DNA of 64,000 nt, from NCBI GenBank assembly GCA_947303085.1, contig CAMYXP010000007.1:1-64000 (forward strand). Direction: 5' to 3'. Numbering within the stretch: the first letter of the stretch is position 1; each line of letters begins with the position of its first letter. Made by a program: the position numbers and the translations under genes. Below are positions 23,757-32,415 of the stretch, one piece after another. The notes under the pieces are model-generated. The model saw only the letters and a list, made by a program, of their open reading frames with translations, did not search any database and had not been told where the DNA came from. Source of the stretch: an uncultured Bacteroidales bacterium. GTDB lineage: Bacteria; Bacteroidota; Bacteroidia; Bacteroidales; F082.

Positions 23757-24143
23757 TTATTGTGTTTTCGTTAATTTTTCTGCGTTTTCTGCGCTATCTG
23801 CGAGACAACCAATGGTCATCATCCGCACATCTGTTTTCGCGTGCAGTTCATGACTCGTACCACTTTCTACCCACACAAAATCCTCTGCCTTGCAGTTGCC
23901 AATCTCGTCATTCAACTTAATATCCAACACCCCGCTCATCACATAAAACCCCTCCTGCATATCCTCATGCACATGCGCCTCCGCCACCTCCCCTGCCTTC
24001 AAATCGATGACGGCTATCTGCGTTATCGCGCAGCCGCTTTCCTCTGCTGCCAGCAGCACTCGCTTCATGCCCACTTTGTGGGAAGATGGTATAGGTGATA
24101 TGTCGCTTAATGAACGTTTCTTCTGAAAAATATTATCACTCAT
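23757..24143 (-). CDS. Cupin domain protein (sugar-locus type)
   Basis: A 128-residue single cupin with A-H-V-H-E-D-M-Q-E-G-F-Y-V-M-S-G (the HxH-x4-E-x6-G metal motif) and a second half S-G-T-S-H-E-L. Possible roles are isomerase or dehydratase of a nucleotide sugar, or an unlinked accessory. The start at ATG 24143 overlaps the GajB-like stop by 8 bases. The last residues (S-A-E-N-A-E-K-L-T-K-T-Q) are encoded by GCGTTTTCTGCGCTATC-type spacer sequence, so the natural C-terminus may have been replaced by repeat DNA. Confidence 0.78.
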   Translation of the reverse strand: MSDNIFQKKRSLSDISPIPSSHKVGMKRVLLAAEESGCAITQIAVIDLKAGEVAEAHVHEDMQEGFYVMSGVLDIKLNDEIGNCKAEDFVWVESGTSHELHAKTDVRMMTIGCLADSAENAEKLTKTQ

Positions 24144-25293
24144 TCCAAATTTCAATGTTATGAATCTTAGAGCATTCTGCATCGGGGATAACAAATGCCA
24201 CACTATATCTTGCCCTTGTTACGGCAACATAGAGACCAGCTCTTGTTTTATTTTTCATATCAACACTTTGACCAAACAGCCACTTTTTAATATTATCTGT
24301 TGGGAAAATAAGAACTCTGTTGAAAGTTGCACCTTTCGATTGTCCGTAGTTGTATGCGGAAAAACCTCTATGCGTATGTGCTCTAATGCTATGTCTAAGT
24401 TGCACTGGTCGGTATAATTCAAGATACCGCATCACATCACTTTCCTTTACAATGAAAACACCTTGATGTTCAACTGCAAGAGGATGACATTCTGGGCAAT
24501 CACAAGGAAACGTTTGCGGCATGAGAGGATAGATAGTCGATGAAAACTCACATATTTGAAGGTTATTCCTGTGCGACCTCGACAGCAAGGTTTCTTCTAT
24601 GACAACATTATCGCCCTTGTAACACTCCTCAAGAATAAACTGTTTCACCAATCCATCATTATATTGCTTTCGTTTGCGTTCACAATGTGTATGATATGTT
24701 ACCTGTCTTGGATCGCCAACACAAACAACGGTTGATTTACTGTGAAACAATTCCTTTAGTATATCAAGGTCATAGCCTGCCAAATCTTGCACCTCGTCAA
24801 TGTATATTACTGGAAAGATTCTTGAAATCCTGTCAATCACTCTACCTTCTGTTTTTTCATTCGCACGTATCACAAACTTTGCAATCTTGTCGGTATAGAT
24901 ACGCATGTCATTGGTAAAATAGTGTTTGAAGAACTCAGTCTCTTCACTGTAATAAACCGGAATTTCCTTTCCTCCTTTCCGATACCTGTATTTTACGCCA
25001 CTCTGATCATTGACCAGCAGCACGCCGTTTATCCACTTCTCAAACAAGTCTTGATAGCAACCTCCTTGATAGGGTCTTACTCCATGTTGCAACAGAAACG
25101 AAAACCAAGGCTGAATGGTGACATGGCTTGGAACACAACCATACTTTTCAATGAACTTCTTATTTATCTCGGCCTCATTCTCGTTGGTGAATGTTGTTAT
25201 CAGCACATTCGCCTTATGTTTATATGCCTCCTCAACCAAGTATGTTGTTTTGCCCGAACCGGCTGCAGCAATAATCAGTTTATTTTCCTTCAT
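24136..25293 (-). CDS. gajB: GajB-like UvrD/Rep-type helicase (Gabija)
   Basis: Superfamily 1 helicase of 385 residues: A-A-G-S-G-K-T-T (residues 10-17), Walker B I-Y-I-D-E-V-Q-D-L, motif III G-D-P-R-Q-V-T-Y, S-R-S-H-R-N-N, Q-S-K-G-A-T-F motif V and L-Y-V-A-V-T-R-A-R motif VI. It is coupled to a GajA-like gene (14-base overlap), so it is best read as the helicase half of Gabija, which senses nucleotide depletion in characterised systems. It is shorter than the well-studied GajB (about 494 residues). ATG 25293 was chosen because the ORF upstream is not M-initiated. Confidence 0.82.
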   Translation of the reverse strand: MKENKLIIAAAGSGKTTYLVEEAYKHKANVLITTFTNENEAEINKKFIEKYGCVPSHVTIQPWFSFLLQHGVRPYQGGCYQDLFEKWINGVLLVNDQSGVKYRYRKGGKEIPVYYSEETEFFKHYFTNDMRIYTDKIAKFVIRANEKTEGRVIDRISRIFPVIYIDEVQDLAGYDLDILKELFHSKSTVVCVGDPRQVTYHTHCERKRKQYNDGLVKQFILEECYKGDNVVIEETLLSRSHRNNLQICEFSSTIYPLMPQTFPCDCPECHPLAVEHQGVFIVKESDVMRYLELYRPVQLRHSIRAHTHRGFSAYNYGQSKGATFNRVLIFPTDNIKKWLFGQSVDMKNKTRAGLYVAVTRARYSVAFVIPDAECSKIHNIEIWNE

Positions 25294-26908
25294 GCACCCA
25301 TTCAATGGCACGTGCTATATAATCAGGATAGGCGAATCGCTTCTCTGACTTGAACACGCACAAAGCCCAATCTGTTTTGTTTTTCTCCATATAATCACTC
25401 ACATTCCTCCATTCAGGATAGCTGGCCTCATCAACGCCAACCACTTCCCTCAAATTTGAGAGATCCACCCTGTTTGCATATACAAACTGAGGTTCCAATG
25501 TTTTCAACTCCTCATTGTCGCTGGCACAAATCTTAATACAGGCTATTTCGCTATAATCTTTGTATTTATTGGTCACACGCTCGGTATATTTCCCATCATT
25601 ATCAGTAACAACCGCCACTTTCTGCGAAACACTCTTTGCTATATCAAGAAAGCGTTTAAACGACAATCCTCTCACAGAGATAACATCTATTCCTTCCTCA
25701 ATCGGCAATTTCCCATACTTGTCTTTGTAAGCACGCTGTACAATCAGTTCATCAGATGGGCCTTCAACCAATATAGTCCGATTTGACAAAATCAACCGCA
25801 AAGTGTCGTACCCAGGAAGCTTTTCAAAATACTCAGCATCCCCTTCAGGCAATGCATCGAATCTTGTTATCTGCTGTTTATAAAGAAGTATCAGGTTTTT
25901 CAGATTCAGTTTATTGGCAACAAAGTTGCTGTGAGTTGTGATGATAAGTTGCTTGTCGGAACATTTCTGCCGGATTCCCTCAAGCAGTTCATTCAATTTG
26001 GTATGCGACAAGTGGTTCTCTGGTTCTTCAATCAATATCAGATTTGAAGTTTGGGCTTTCTTGTGAGCGAGAGCCAAATTTGTCTTTATCATACATTGTT
26101 CGCCCTTCCCCACTTGATGGAACGGAATGTCGTCAATATATGTCATCAATATGGTTTCCCACGAACTCTTAACCGACATATCTACTGAAACAGTCACTTT
26201 CTTGCTTGAAATGCCAGCATTTTCCGACACCTTTTGATTGATGGCCTTCACGGCTTCATCTTCACTGAAATTTTCCTTCAACTTTCTGTAACCTAGTGCC
26301 AAAGCCGCAATTTCCTTTTCATCAAGGCTATCTTTTATTATTTTCGATATGTAAACATCCGAGCCATTTTGGAACCTGTTTGACGAGGAGTCAATAATAA
26401 CTGATTTTAGCGGTATGCTCCTGTTAGTAACAGCTTCTCTTCCAAATGAGAATCGTTCAATTTTATAGTACTCTACGGGGATGGTTTTCAAATCCTCGCT
26501 TTGCACAATAGCTTCGTATTCACCTTGATATTGATCATTAAAGCAAATCCTAAAACACAAACCACATTTGCTCATCCGTTCGCTATTGCCATCACCCTCA
26601 AACTTCGGTAACTCATCACTCTTGAGAAAAACCTCTATCAAAATATCTGGTAACGGCAATTTGTTATCTGTTTTCAGGCTCTGTATATACTCGTCAACAA
26701 CCGTTTTATTAAACAGACTTTCATAAACGTCAGTAAACAGCGTTCTGCCATTGAGCATGCCAGACAAAGCCAACTGCAAAGCTTCAAGAATAGTGGATTT
26801 CCCCTCCTCGTTATTACCGACAATGATATTAATACCCTCATTGAAGGTAATTTCAAAGTCTTTGAAGCATTTGTAGTTCTTTATCTTTAATTTCTCTACC
26901 AAGATCAT
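25280..26908 (-). CDS. gajA: GajA-like OLD family ATPase/Toprim nuclease (Gabija)
   Basis: A 542-residue OLD protein. The N-terminal ABC-type ATPase has Walker A G-N-N-E-E-G-K-S-T (31-39) and Walker B L-I-L-I-E-E-P-E-N-H (about 290). A C-terminal Toprim domain follows, with I-L-V-E-G-P-S-D-E (about 380) and V-V-T-D-N-D-G-K (about 435). In Gabija, GajA is the DNA-nicking nuclease controlled by nucleotide levels. Directly downstream lies the UvrD-type partner; upstream by 18 bases ends the HNH gene of the Septu-like pair. Confidence 0.85.
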   Translation of the reverse strand: MILVEKLKIKNYKCFKDFEITFNEGINIIVGNNEEGKSTILEALQLALSGMLNGRTLFTDVYESLFNKTVVDEYIQSLKTDNKLPLPDILIEVFLKSDELPKFEGDGNSERMSKCGLCFRICFNDQYQGEYEAIVQSEDLKTIPVEYYKIERFSFGREAVTNRSIPLKSVIIDSSSNRFQNGSDVYISKIIKDSLDEKEIAALALGYRKLKENFSEDEAVKAINQKVSENAGISSKKVTVSVDMSVKSSWETILMTYIDDIPFHQVGKGEQCMIKTNLALAHKKAQTSNLILIEEPENHLSHTKLNELLEGIRQKCSDKQLIITTHSNFVANKLNLKNLILLYKQQITRFDALPEGDAEYFEKLPGYDTLRLILSNRTILVEGPSDELIVQRAYKDKYGKLPIEEGIDVISVRGLSFKRFLDIAKSVSQKVAVVTDNDGKYTERVTNKYKDYSEIACIKICASDNEELKTLEPQFVYANRVDLSNLREVVGVDEASYPEWRNVSDYMEKNKTDWALCVFKSEKRFAYPDYIARAIEWVHEGK

Positions 26909-26926
26909 TTTAACTTATTTTTTAAA

Positions 26927-28012
26927 CTACATCCCATACTCTCTCTTTATCTGTTCAAACAAGTCCTTCCTGAATTTGTACATTAACCTTCTCGGAGCTT
27001 CGTTCTCGTCCAATTTGTAGCCCAATGTTCGTTCCTCCATATCATGAAGGTAAGTTTTGTTTAGGCCCAAGTTGTATAGGAATTTTTTCAACGAATTAGT
27101 GGCCGTAGTAAATCTTCTATAGACATCTTTAACCTCCAAAGTTTGGTTGGAATAGAATTTACGAAGTTTCAGTTTTTGCAGGTAACCTTCTTCCAAATGG
27201 CCATTCTCAGCATTTGATAATATCTTGAAATTCTCTTCCTTATTCTCTCCTTGATGATTGTAACTGTATCCAAAGGTAACCGCAGCGTCATAAAACTCAT
27301 GTGGATTGATGAGTTTAAGCTCGTGATTCGGATAAATTAATGGGTCTAAAGCACCTTTGTTTGCATCTTCGTTACAGGTATGGCATGCCGGTATCAAATT
27401 CATATAGCTCATGGCAAGAAAAGGATATTTTCGCTTGGGGAGAAAATGGTCTATATAAGGCTTTGAAACGCTGCCATCAACCTCTGCCACATCAATTGGC
27501 ACTCGACCACAATATGGACATACGCTTAAATCACGCTCCGTAATAAAAGACTTTTTATCCAAATGGACATCTTTCTTACCATCAAATAATTGGTCAACAA
27601 ACAACCAATATATTATCTCGTTGAAATCTTCTACTATTTCTTTTCCATTGGCATCCTGACCATATATCGTATAAATACCAGCATCAAAGTTACCCTTGGT
27701 CATCCTTTTTTGCCAACTTAAATTGGGAAATATTTGACAAACCTCATCTATTATTTCCAAATGATCTTCCCAACCGCCACACAACAATTTTCGCATATTA
27801 TCCTCTTTTGCATATCTAGCAAGAAAGAGATATGTCGGACTACCTGTCTGAACCTTCAGCGTTAAATGCACAGCAGTTCCGTCTTGCCCCAATGAGATAG
27901 GAATAGTCTGCGTACCGTCAGCCAAATTCTTCATTAACGTTTGAATCCGGGGGCTATATGCATCATAGTAATCCGACAGTTGTTTATCGGTCGGCCTTTT
28001 CAGTTTGTACAT
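26927..28012 (-). CDS. PtuB-like HNH endonuclease (Septu)
   Basis: A 361-residue protein with a central HNH zinc nuclease: C-P-Y-C-G-R (about 165-170), Y-I-D-H-F-L-P-K and C-H-T-C-N-E (about 210). It overlaps the upstream ATPase gene by 29 bases; this ATPase-HNH pairing defines Septu. It could alternatively be an HNH/ATPase pair of a retron-like system, but no reverse transcriptase is present. Confidence 0.75.
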   Translation of the reverse strand: MYKLKRPTDKQLSDYYDAYSPRIQTLMKNLADGTQTIPISLGQDGTAVHLTLKVQTGSPTYLFLARYAKEDNMRKLLCGGWEDHLEIIDEVCQIFPNLSWQKRMTKGNFDAGIYTIYGQDANGKEIVEDFNEIIYWLFVDQLFDGKKDVHLDKKSFITERDLSVCPYCGRVPIDVAEVDGSVSKPYIDHFLPKRKYPFLAMSYMNLIPACHTCNEDANKGALDPLIYPNHELKLINPHEFYDAAVTFGYSYNHQGENKEENFKILSNAENGHLEEGYLQKLKLRKFYSNQTLEVKDVYRRFTTATNSLKKFLYNLGLNKTYLHDMEERTLGYKLDENEAPRRLMYKFRKDLFEQIKREYGM

Positions 28013-29969
28013 CTTCTGCAGCTTTTTTATGATGATCCACCTGCAAGTATTTTCTCACAAACGGATCACCTACCATACCTAACACTTCATCAGACAGAGG
28101 TGGCTGATTGGAGTCATTATGCAGCCTTACCCAACGTCTCGTAGCCCTTGCGGAAATATCGCCAATGGCAGTCCTCTCAAAGAAGAAACTATTGTCAAGC
28201 AAATCGTAGTAGTTGCCCCCAAATGTCTGAGCCTCCACATTCATTCTTTTGCCTTCTTTCAAATAGAGCGTTCTTTCGGTTAGCACATCGGTAAGAACAA
28301 AAGGTGAGTGAGTGGCTATTAAAACATGAATGCTGCGTATCCTGCGCCTGTCAATTTTTGTCCACGAAAAACTCTCAATCAACATCGAGAGGAACCTGCG
28401 TTGATAGTCGGGGTGGAAATATAGCTCCACCTCGTCGAATACAATACAAACATGATGATATGGCACTCTGAATTGAGAGGCACCAACACTTTGAAGGTTC
28501 TTGAGGTGATAAAGCACATAACTAATCGCCACAAGCACCTGTTTCTCCCCGGAACTCATTGAAGAGAGCCTAAACGACTCCCTTTTCTCATCGCCCCATG
28601 AAGAATCGTATTGCCAAGTTTCCTCATTTTTCCAACGTCCGGCACGTTTTTTTGCTTTTTCAAAAGTAACATCAAGATTATAGAAGGCTGGTGGAAGGAT
28701 TTTTACCACATCATCATAATCCTCTGGCTTTTTTACAACTAAAAGAGTGCTAACCTGGTATTCCCCCTCAGCCGACCAATTGGTATCTGTTAGATAATTG
28801 ATAGCTTGATGGATTTTAAGTGTGATATGGTCGTCAACATCATATAAACTTTCAACTATTTTGCCTATGTTTTGTGGCAACATTCCATTATTGATAAAAC
28901 GCTCTATCTCGGAATGTTTTTTTTCTTCATACAACTTTTGAGGATAGGCTGCCTCCATCATTAAATAATAATCATTATAGGTTAATGAAATCTTGGCCGA
29001 CTTATATGCCAGATAAAACAGTGCCAATTTGTATTCATTACTATTTATAGAGCGTTTGATCGTCAGTTTCTCTTTTTCAAAGAAGTTTTCCCAAGCCAAC
29101 TGAAACATATCTATCAACTTGTCCAGTTCAATCCATGGGCAATGGTTTTGATAGCTTTTCTTAAAACTGGCTCTTTTCGTATTTTCGTAGTCAAGATTAA
29201 GTGTGAGGTGTAGTTTGTATGGATAATAGCCCTCTGGAAATTGTTTGCCTTTTGCTCTGCTTAAAATCGAAAGGGCGGTTATGCGCTGCATGGCCAACTC
29301 ATTCTCCTTGACCATCGATATTTCACCATTTTCGCGATAAGGCACCAATGTCAGCGGTGCAAGATAACCATCGTTTTTATGAAAAACCCCTGTCAACCAA
29401 TCCCCATTAATTCTTTTATTCGAATCCGACTTGAACGACTCATGGTTGAAAGAGTAAAGGCTATAGTTCACACCTATTGTATAGAAAAGTTGGCTCAATA
29501 TCTTTACTGGATTATTATCTTCTTCCATCCGAGGAAATGACTTTAAGGCTTTTCGGTTTCTGTACCTAAAACATTTTATCTCATCATCCCTACATCTTAT
29601 CCAGTTAATGTAACGGTCGCATTCACAGTAAAGGTCAGCATATACGCCGTAGGCATATTCCATTTCAGTGGATAGCAGCGGATTCATCTTGCTGCATTGC
29701 CTAACGGCAATGTTGTTCAAAATCCTGAAAACAACTTCAAGAATTGTTGACTTCCCTGACCCGTTCATACCAACCACACACGACACCGACACCTCTGGTT
29801 GATTTTTTCTTAAACGATAAACCGACTTTTCCAAATGGGTAACAGGTATAACGTCTATATACCCATCAGCATCCGGTTCTTTATAGTTGCCAAATGGATA
29901 CCACCCTGGATTCAACACCTTATGGATAGAAGAATCCATCCTCTCTATTTTTAATCCTATAAGCCTCAT
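27984..29969 (-). CDS. PtuA-like AAA ATPase (Septu)
   Basis: A 661-residue SMC/ABC-like ATPase: Walker A G-M-N-G-S-G-K-S-T (67-75), signature S-S-M-S-S-G-E-K-Q, Walker B V-C-I-V-F-D-E-V-E-L-Y-F-H-P and H-loop A-T-H-S-P-F-V-L. As the first of four genes packed with overlaps or short gaps, it probably starts the defence operon. Together with the HNH protein it matches Septu; it is longer than many PtuA proteins because of a helical insertion between residues about 150 and 450. The 33-base motif at 30056 lies upstream. Confidence 0.77.
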   Translation of the reverse strand: MRLIGLKIERMDSSIHKVLNPGWYPFGNYKEPDADGYIDVIPVTHLEKSVYRLRKNQPEVSVSCVVGMNGSGKSTILEVVFRILNNIAVRQCSKMNPLLSTEMEYAYGVYADLYCECDRYINWIRCRDDEIKCFRYRNRKALKSFPRMEEDNNPVKILSQLFYTIGVNYSLYSFNHESFKSDSNKRINGDWLTGVFHKNDGYLAPLTLVPYRENGEISMVKENELAMQRITALSILSRAKGKQFPEGYYPYKLHLTLNLDYENTKRASFKKSYQNHCPWIELDKLIDMFQLAWENFFEKEKLTIKRSINSNEYKLALFYLAYKSAKISLTYNDYYLMMEAAYPQKLYEEKKHSEIERFINNGMLPQNIGKIVESLYDVDDHITLKIHQAINYLTDTNWSAEGEYQVSTLLVVKKPEDYDDVVKILPPAFYNLDVTFEKAKKRAGRWKNEETWQYDSSWGDEKRESFRLSSMSSGEKQVLVAISYVLYHLKNLQSVGASQFRVPYHHVCIVFDEVELYFHPDYQRRFLSMLIESFSWTKIDRRRIRSIHVLIATHSPFVLTDVLTERTLYLKEGKRMNVEAQTFGGNYYDLLDNSFFFERTAIGDISARATRRWVRLHNDSNQPPLSDEVLGMVGDPFVRKYLQVDHHKKAAEDVQTEKADR

Positions 29970-30055
29970 TATCCTTGTTGCTTATTGAAAGTATATTATT
30001 CTTGAAAAAACATCTTCCTTCTGCCCTCTTCCATCTTACATCACTACTTCCATTG

Positions 30056-30088
30056 TGGCCAGAACAAATAAGAGCAAAACTGCCAAAC
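30056..30088. repeat. 33-base conserved intergenic motif, copy 2
   Basis: Matches 1094-1126 at about 29 of 33 positions (TGGCCAGAACAAATAAGAGC...). It lies in the 133-base gap upstream of the Septu-like operon and downstream of the nucleotidyltransferase gene. It may hold the defence-operon promoter. Confidence 0.5.
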
Positions 30089-30102
30089 AGCTTTCAATAC
30101 CT

Positions 30103-31305
30103 TCATACTTCTGGTTTAATTAAATGATTCCCAATTCCACTCCAAAATGCACTCCACATGCTCTCGTTGTAACAAAGCTTGTGTTTCCACTCATTGCCTT
30201 TCCAGCGACGGTACATATACCATGCCTTGGGCAAAAACCTCTTATCTGGTGGCACACGTGAAAATTTTGGCTCCAGAATATCCGCCAGTACCCGTTCTTT
30301 CAACTTTCTAAACTCTACACTTTCCAACTGACTTTCAACTTTCAACCTTAAACTCTCAACCAGCTTAAAGCCCAAGTCCTCCACGCAGATTGCGTTGATG
30401 CAGTTATAGTAATCTGTCATGTGATATTGTTCCGCAACGCCCTCAAGCCACTCCCAGTCAATCTCCTTGCCGTATCTTTCCACATGGAAACCCCAGTCGA
30501 GCACATGGCGCAGCGTGACATAGAATGCCGCGAAATCCGTCATTGAATTTTTCAGAAGCAGCAACGCATGATGATTCGGTGATGGTAGATAAATCCTGGT
30601 TGCAGTGCCTGTCGAAGCACCTTCTATCTCCACGAAGTGTGAATCATCCTTTCCTAACTCTTTGAAAACCTTCTCCAATTCCACACTCGACTTATGATGA
30701 TGCACATTCTCGAAGTCATAGTGGTTCTCCACTGTAAACCCCATCCAGTTGAACACCGTATGGTGGTGATGCGATTTGTCAACCTTAATACTTCCAACTT
30801 TCAACTCTCCACTATCAACTGACTCTAAACTCTCTGCTATGGCCCGCGAGCTTGATGAGCGAACTTTAAACTCTAAACTTTCAATAAGGGCATCAGCTTC
30901 TTTCTGCCGCCCAAACATCCAAATGTCAATATCCCCGTACGGCCGGTGCTCAATCTTAGGCCAGTTCAATCCACAGGCGTAGCCTTTCAGCACCATCATC
31001 TTATAGCCATGGCTGTCGTAAAAAGCAGCCAGTTCAGCCAAGGCATTGCGGTATTCTCTATACCGTAACTCATAACCCTGCATCACCTGCCCCAACCATT
31101 CCAGTTTCTTCTTGTATGGTATGGTTTCTGTGCTTTCTGCGCTGTTAGCGAGCTGTTGTATGCCATCCAACACCACACCCAGAAGCCCCTGCCTCGTGGC
31201 AAAAGCTTCCACCTCGTTCCAATCGACGGGTCCATGCAAAGGCTCGGCACTATGGCCAATTCCCAAACGAACCAGTTGGAGAAAAGCCCGATTAGATGAT
31301 GGCAT
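30103..31305 (-). CDS. Nucleotidyltransferase family protein (NTP_transf_5 type)
   Basis: A 400-residue member of the uncharacterised nucleotidyltransferase family common in Bacteroidota glycan loci. It has Y-K-M-M-V-L-K-G (about 108-115) and R-P-Y-G-D-I-D-I-W with the D-x-D metal pair, then N-H-Y-D-F-E-N-V-H-H-H and N-H-H-A-L-L-L-L-K. The target molecule is unknown. Three spacer-type repeats lie in frame: 31118-31155 (A-E-S-T-E-T), 30776-30893 (S-S-S-S-R-A-I-A-E-S-L-E-S-V) and 30297-30362 (L-R-L-K-V-E-S-Q-L-E-S-V). It is the gene most heavily invaded by repeats here. ATG 31305 is preferred over an upstream GTG. Confidence 0.78.
   Translation of the reverse strand: MPSSNRAFLQLVRLGIGHSAEPLHGPVDWNEVEAFATRQGLLGVVLDGIQQLANSAESTETIPYKKKLEWLGQVMQGYELRYREYRNALAELAAFYDSHGYKMMVLKGYACGLNWPKIEHRPYGDIDIWMFGRQKEADALIESLEFKVRSSSSRAIAESLESVDSGELKVGSIKVDKSHHHHTVFNWMGFTVENHYDFENVHHHKSSVELEKVFKELGKDDSHFVEIEGASTGTATRIYLPSPNHHALLLLKNSMTDFAAFYVTLRHVLDWGFHVERYGKEIDWEWLEGVAEQYHMTDYYNCINAICVEDLGFKLVESLRLKVESQLESVEFRKLKERVLADILEPKFSRVPPDKRFLPKAWYMYRRWKGNEWKHKLCYNESMWSAFWSGIGNHLIKPEV
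30297..30362. repeat. Spacer repeat near the 3' end of the nucleotidyltransferase gene
   Basis: CAACTTTC/TAAACTCT units continue the reading frame and encode a helix-like L-R-L-K-V-E-S-Q-L-E-S peptide. Confidence 0.75.
30776..30893. repeat. Spacer repeat in the middle of the nucleotidyltransferase gene
   Basis: Two blocks of TCCAACTTTCAACTCTCC and TTTAAACTCTAAACTTTC units flank a short GC-rich stretch, all in frame just after the D-x-D region. Confidence 0.75.
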
Positions 31306-31335
31306 TCTTGACACTATCACTAAAAGCCATAAGTA

Positions 31336-32415
31336 TTATTTCTGGTCAAAAATCTCTTCACTCTCCAGAATAATCGGTTCCACGTCAACGTCGCGGAGGA
31401 AGATGTAAGGTTTGTCGTAGTGGTGGTATTGGTCGCGCACAATGCGGTCGGCATTGCCGTCTTCCATGATGGTCATGGTGTCGCTGATGAGGTCGAAACC
31501 TACATGTGCCATTACGCCAGTATAGGCCATGTGGCGGATGTTGACCTCGGTCACTTTCATGTTGCCGTTTTTGTCCTCTTTCAGGTCAAAGCTGAGGATG
31601 CCATGAGCAGGAACCTGCAACTTGTTGCACAAATACTTGATGCAGTCGTCGCAGAACTTGTTGATCTTATCCTCGTTCAGGAAGCGGGCAAAATGGGTGT
31701 TTCCGGTCACATGGCTTGGGGCTGCATTCGCCATCACATATTCGGCACACTCCAATGCGGCACCCTTCACATACTCGTTGTTGTAGTAGAGCATCTGGTT
31801 GGCCAAGTGGCGACCAGTGAGGAACTCGCTCACGGTAAACTCCTCAATGCGGCTGTTGATGAAGAGCCACGACTTGTAGCTGTCCAAGTTGTCCAACCGC
31901 AGCGAACCCAGTCCACCAGTACCCTCGGTGGCACGAATCCAGCAGGGGAAGCCTATTTCATTGACAACCTCGTCAAACTTCGGTTCCTTCTGTGTCACCT
32001 TGATGGTCTTGGGGATGAAGTCGGTACCTTCGAGCAGAGAGGCCATGATCGCCTTGTCACGTAAAGACTCTGACAAAAGCTTGCAGCCCATAAAAGTCTC
32101 TACAGGGAACTTACCATTCTTCTCATAATACGCACCCCATTCCACAATTTCAGCTTCAGGTTCCACAAAAGCATAGTCAATGTGCTTTTCGGCAACCAGT
32201 TTCTCAATAAATGGGAAATATTCAGGGTTGTCGCAACGGGGACAAACAAAGTATTCGTCCACCAACTTCTTTCCTTTGGTGTACATGAAAAAGCCCATTG
32301 ATTTCTTGTCGGCATCGATGCCGATAACGTGATAATGGGGATATTTCTCGCGAATGACGGTGGCGATGCTACGAGGAGTCAAACCACCAATACCAGTGAT
32401 TAATAAGGTCTTCAT
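31336..32415 (-). CDS. ATP-grasp protein (carbamoyl-phosphate-synthase-like fold)
   Basis: A 359-residue ATP-grasp enzyme: Rossmann-like start M-K-T-L-L-I-T-G-I-G-G-L-T, ATP-binding segment I-R-A-T-E-G-T-G-G-L-G-S (about 160-171), and metal-site T-E-V-N-I-R near the end. ATP-grasp enzymes join a carboxylate to an amine or thiol through an acyl-phosphate. In this locus it may attach an amino acid to a sugar precursor. The start overlaps the acyltransferase stop by one base. Confidence 0.8.
   Translation of the reverse strand: MKTLLITGIGGLTPRSIATVIREKYPHYHVIGIDADKKSMGFFMYTKGKKLVDEYFVCPRCDNPEYFPFIEKLVAEKHIDYAFVEPEAEIVEWGAYYEKNGKFPVETFMGCKLLSESLRDKAIMASLLEGTDFIPKTIKVTQKEPKFDEVVNEIGFPCWIRATEGTGGLGSLRLDNLDSYKSWLFINSRIEEFTVSEFLTGRHLANQMLYYNNEYVKGAALECAEYVMANAAPSHVTGNTHFARFLNEDKINKFCDDCIKYLCNKLQVPAHGILSFDLKEDKNGNMKVTEVNIRHMAYTGVMAHVGFDLISDTMTIMEDGNADRIVRDQYHHYDKPYIFLRDVDVEPIILESEEIFDQK

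Noticed and set aside
26927-29969. Retron with HNH/ATPase effectors
   Set aside because: No reverse transcriptase or msr-msd-like RNA lies nearby; Septu explains the pair better.
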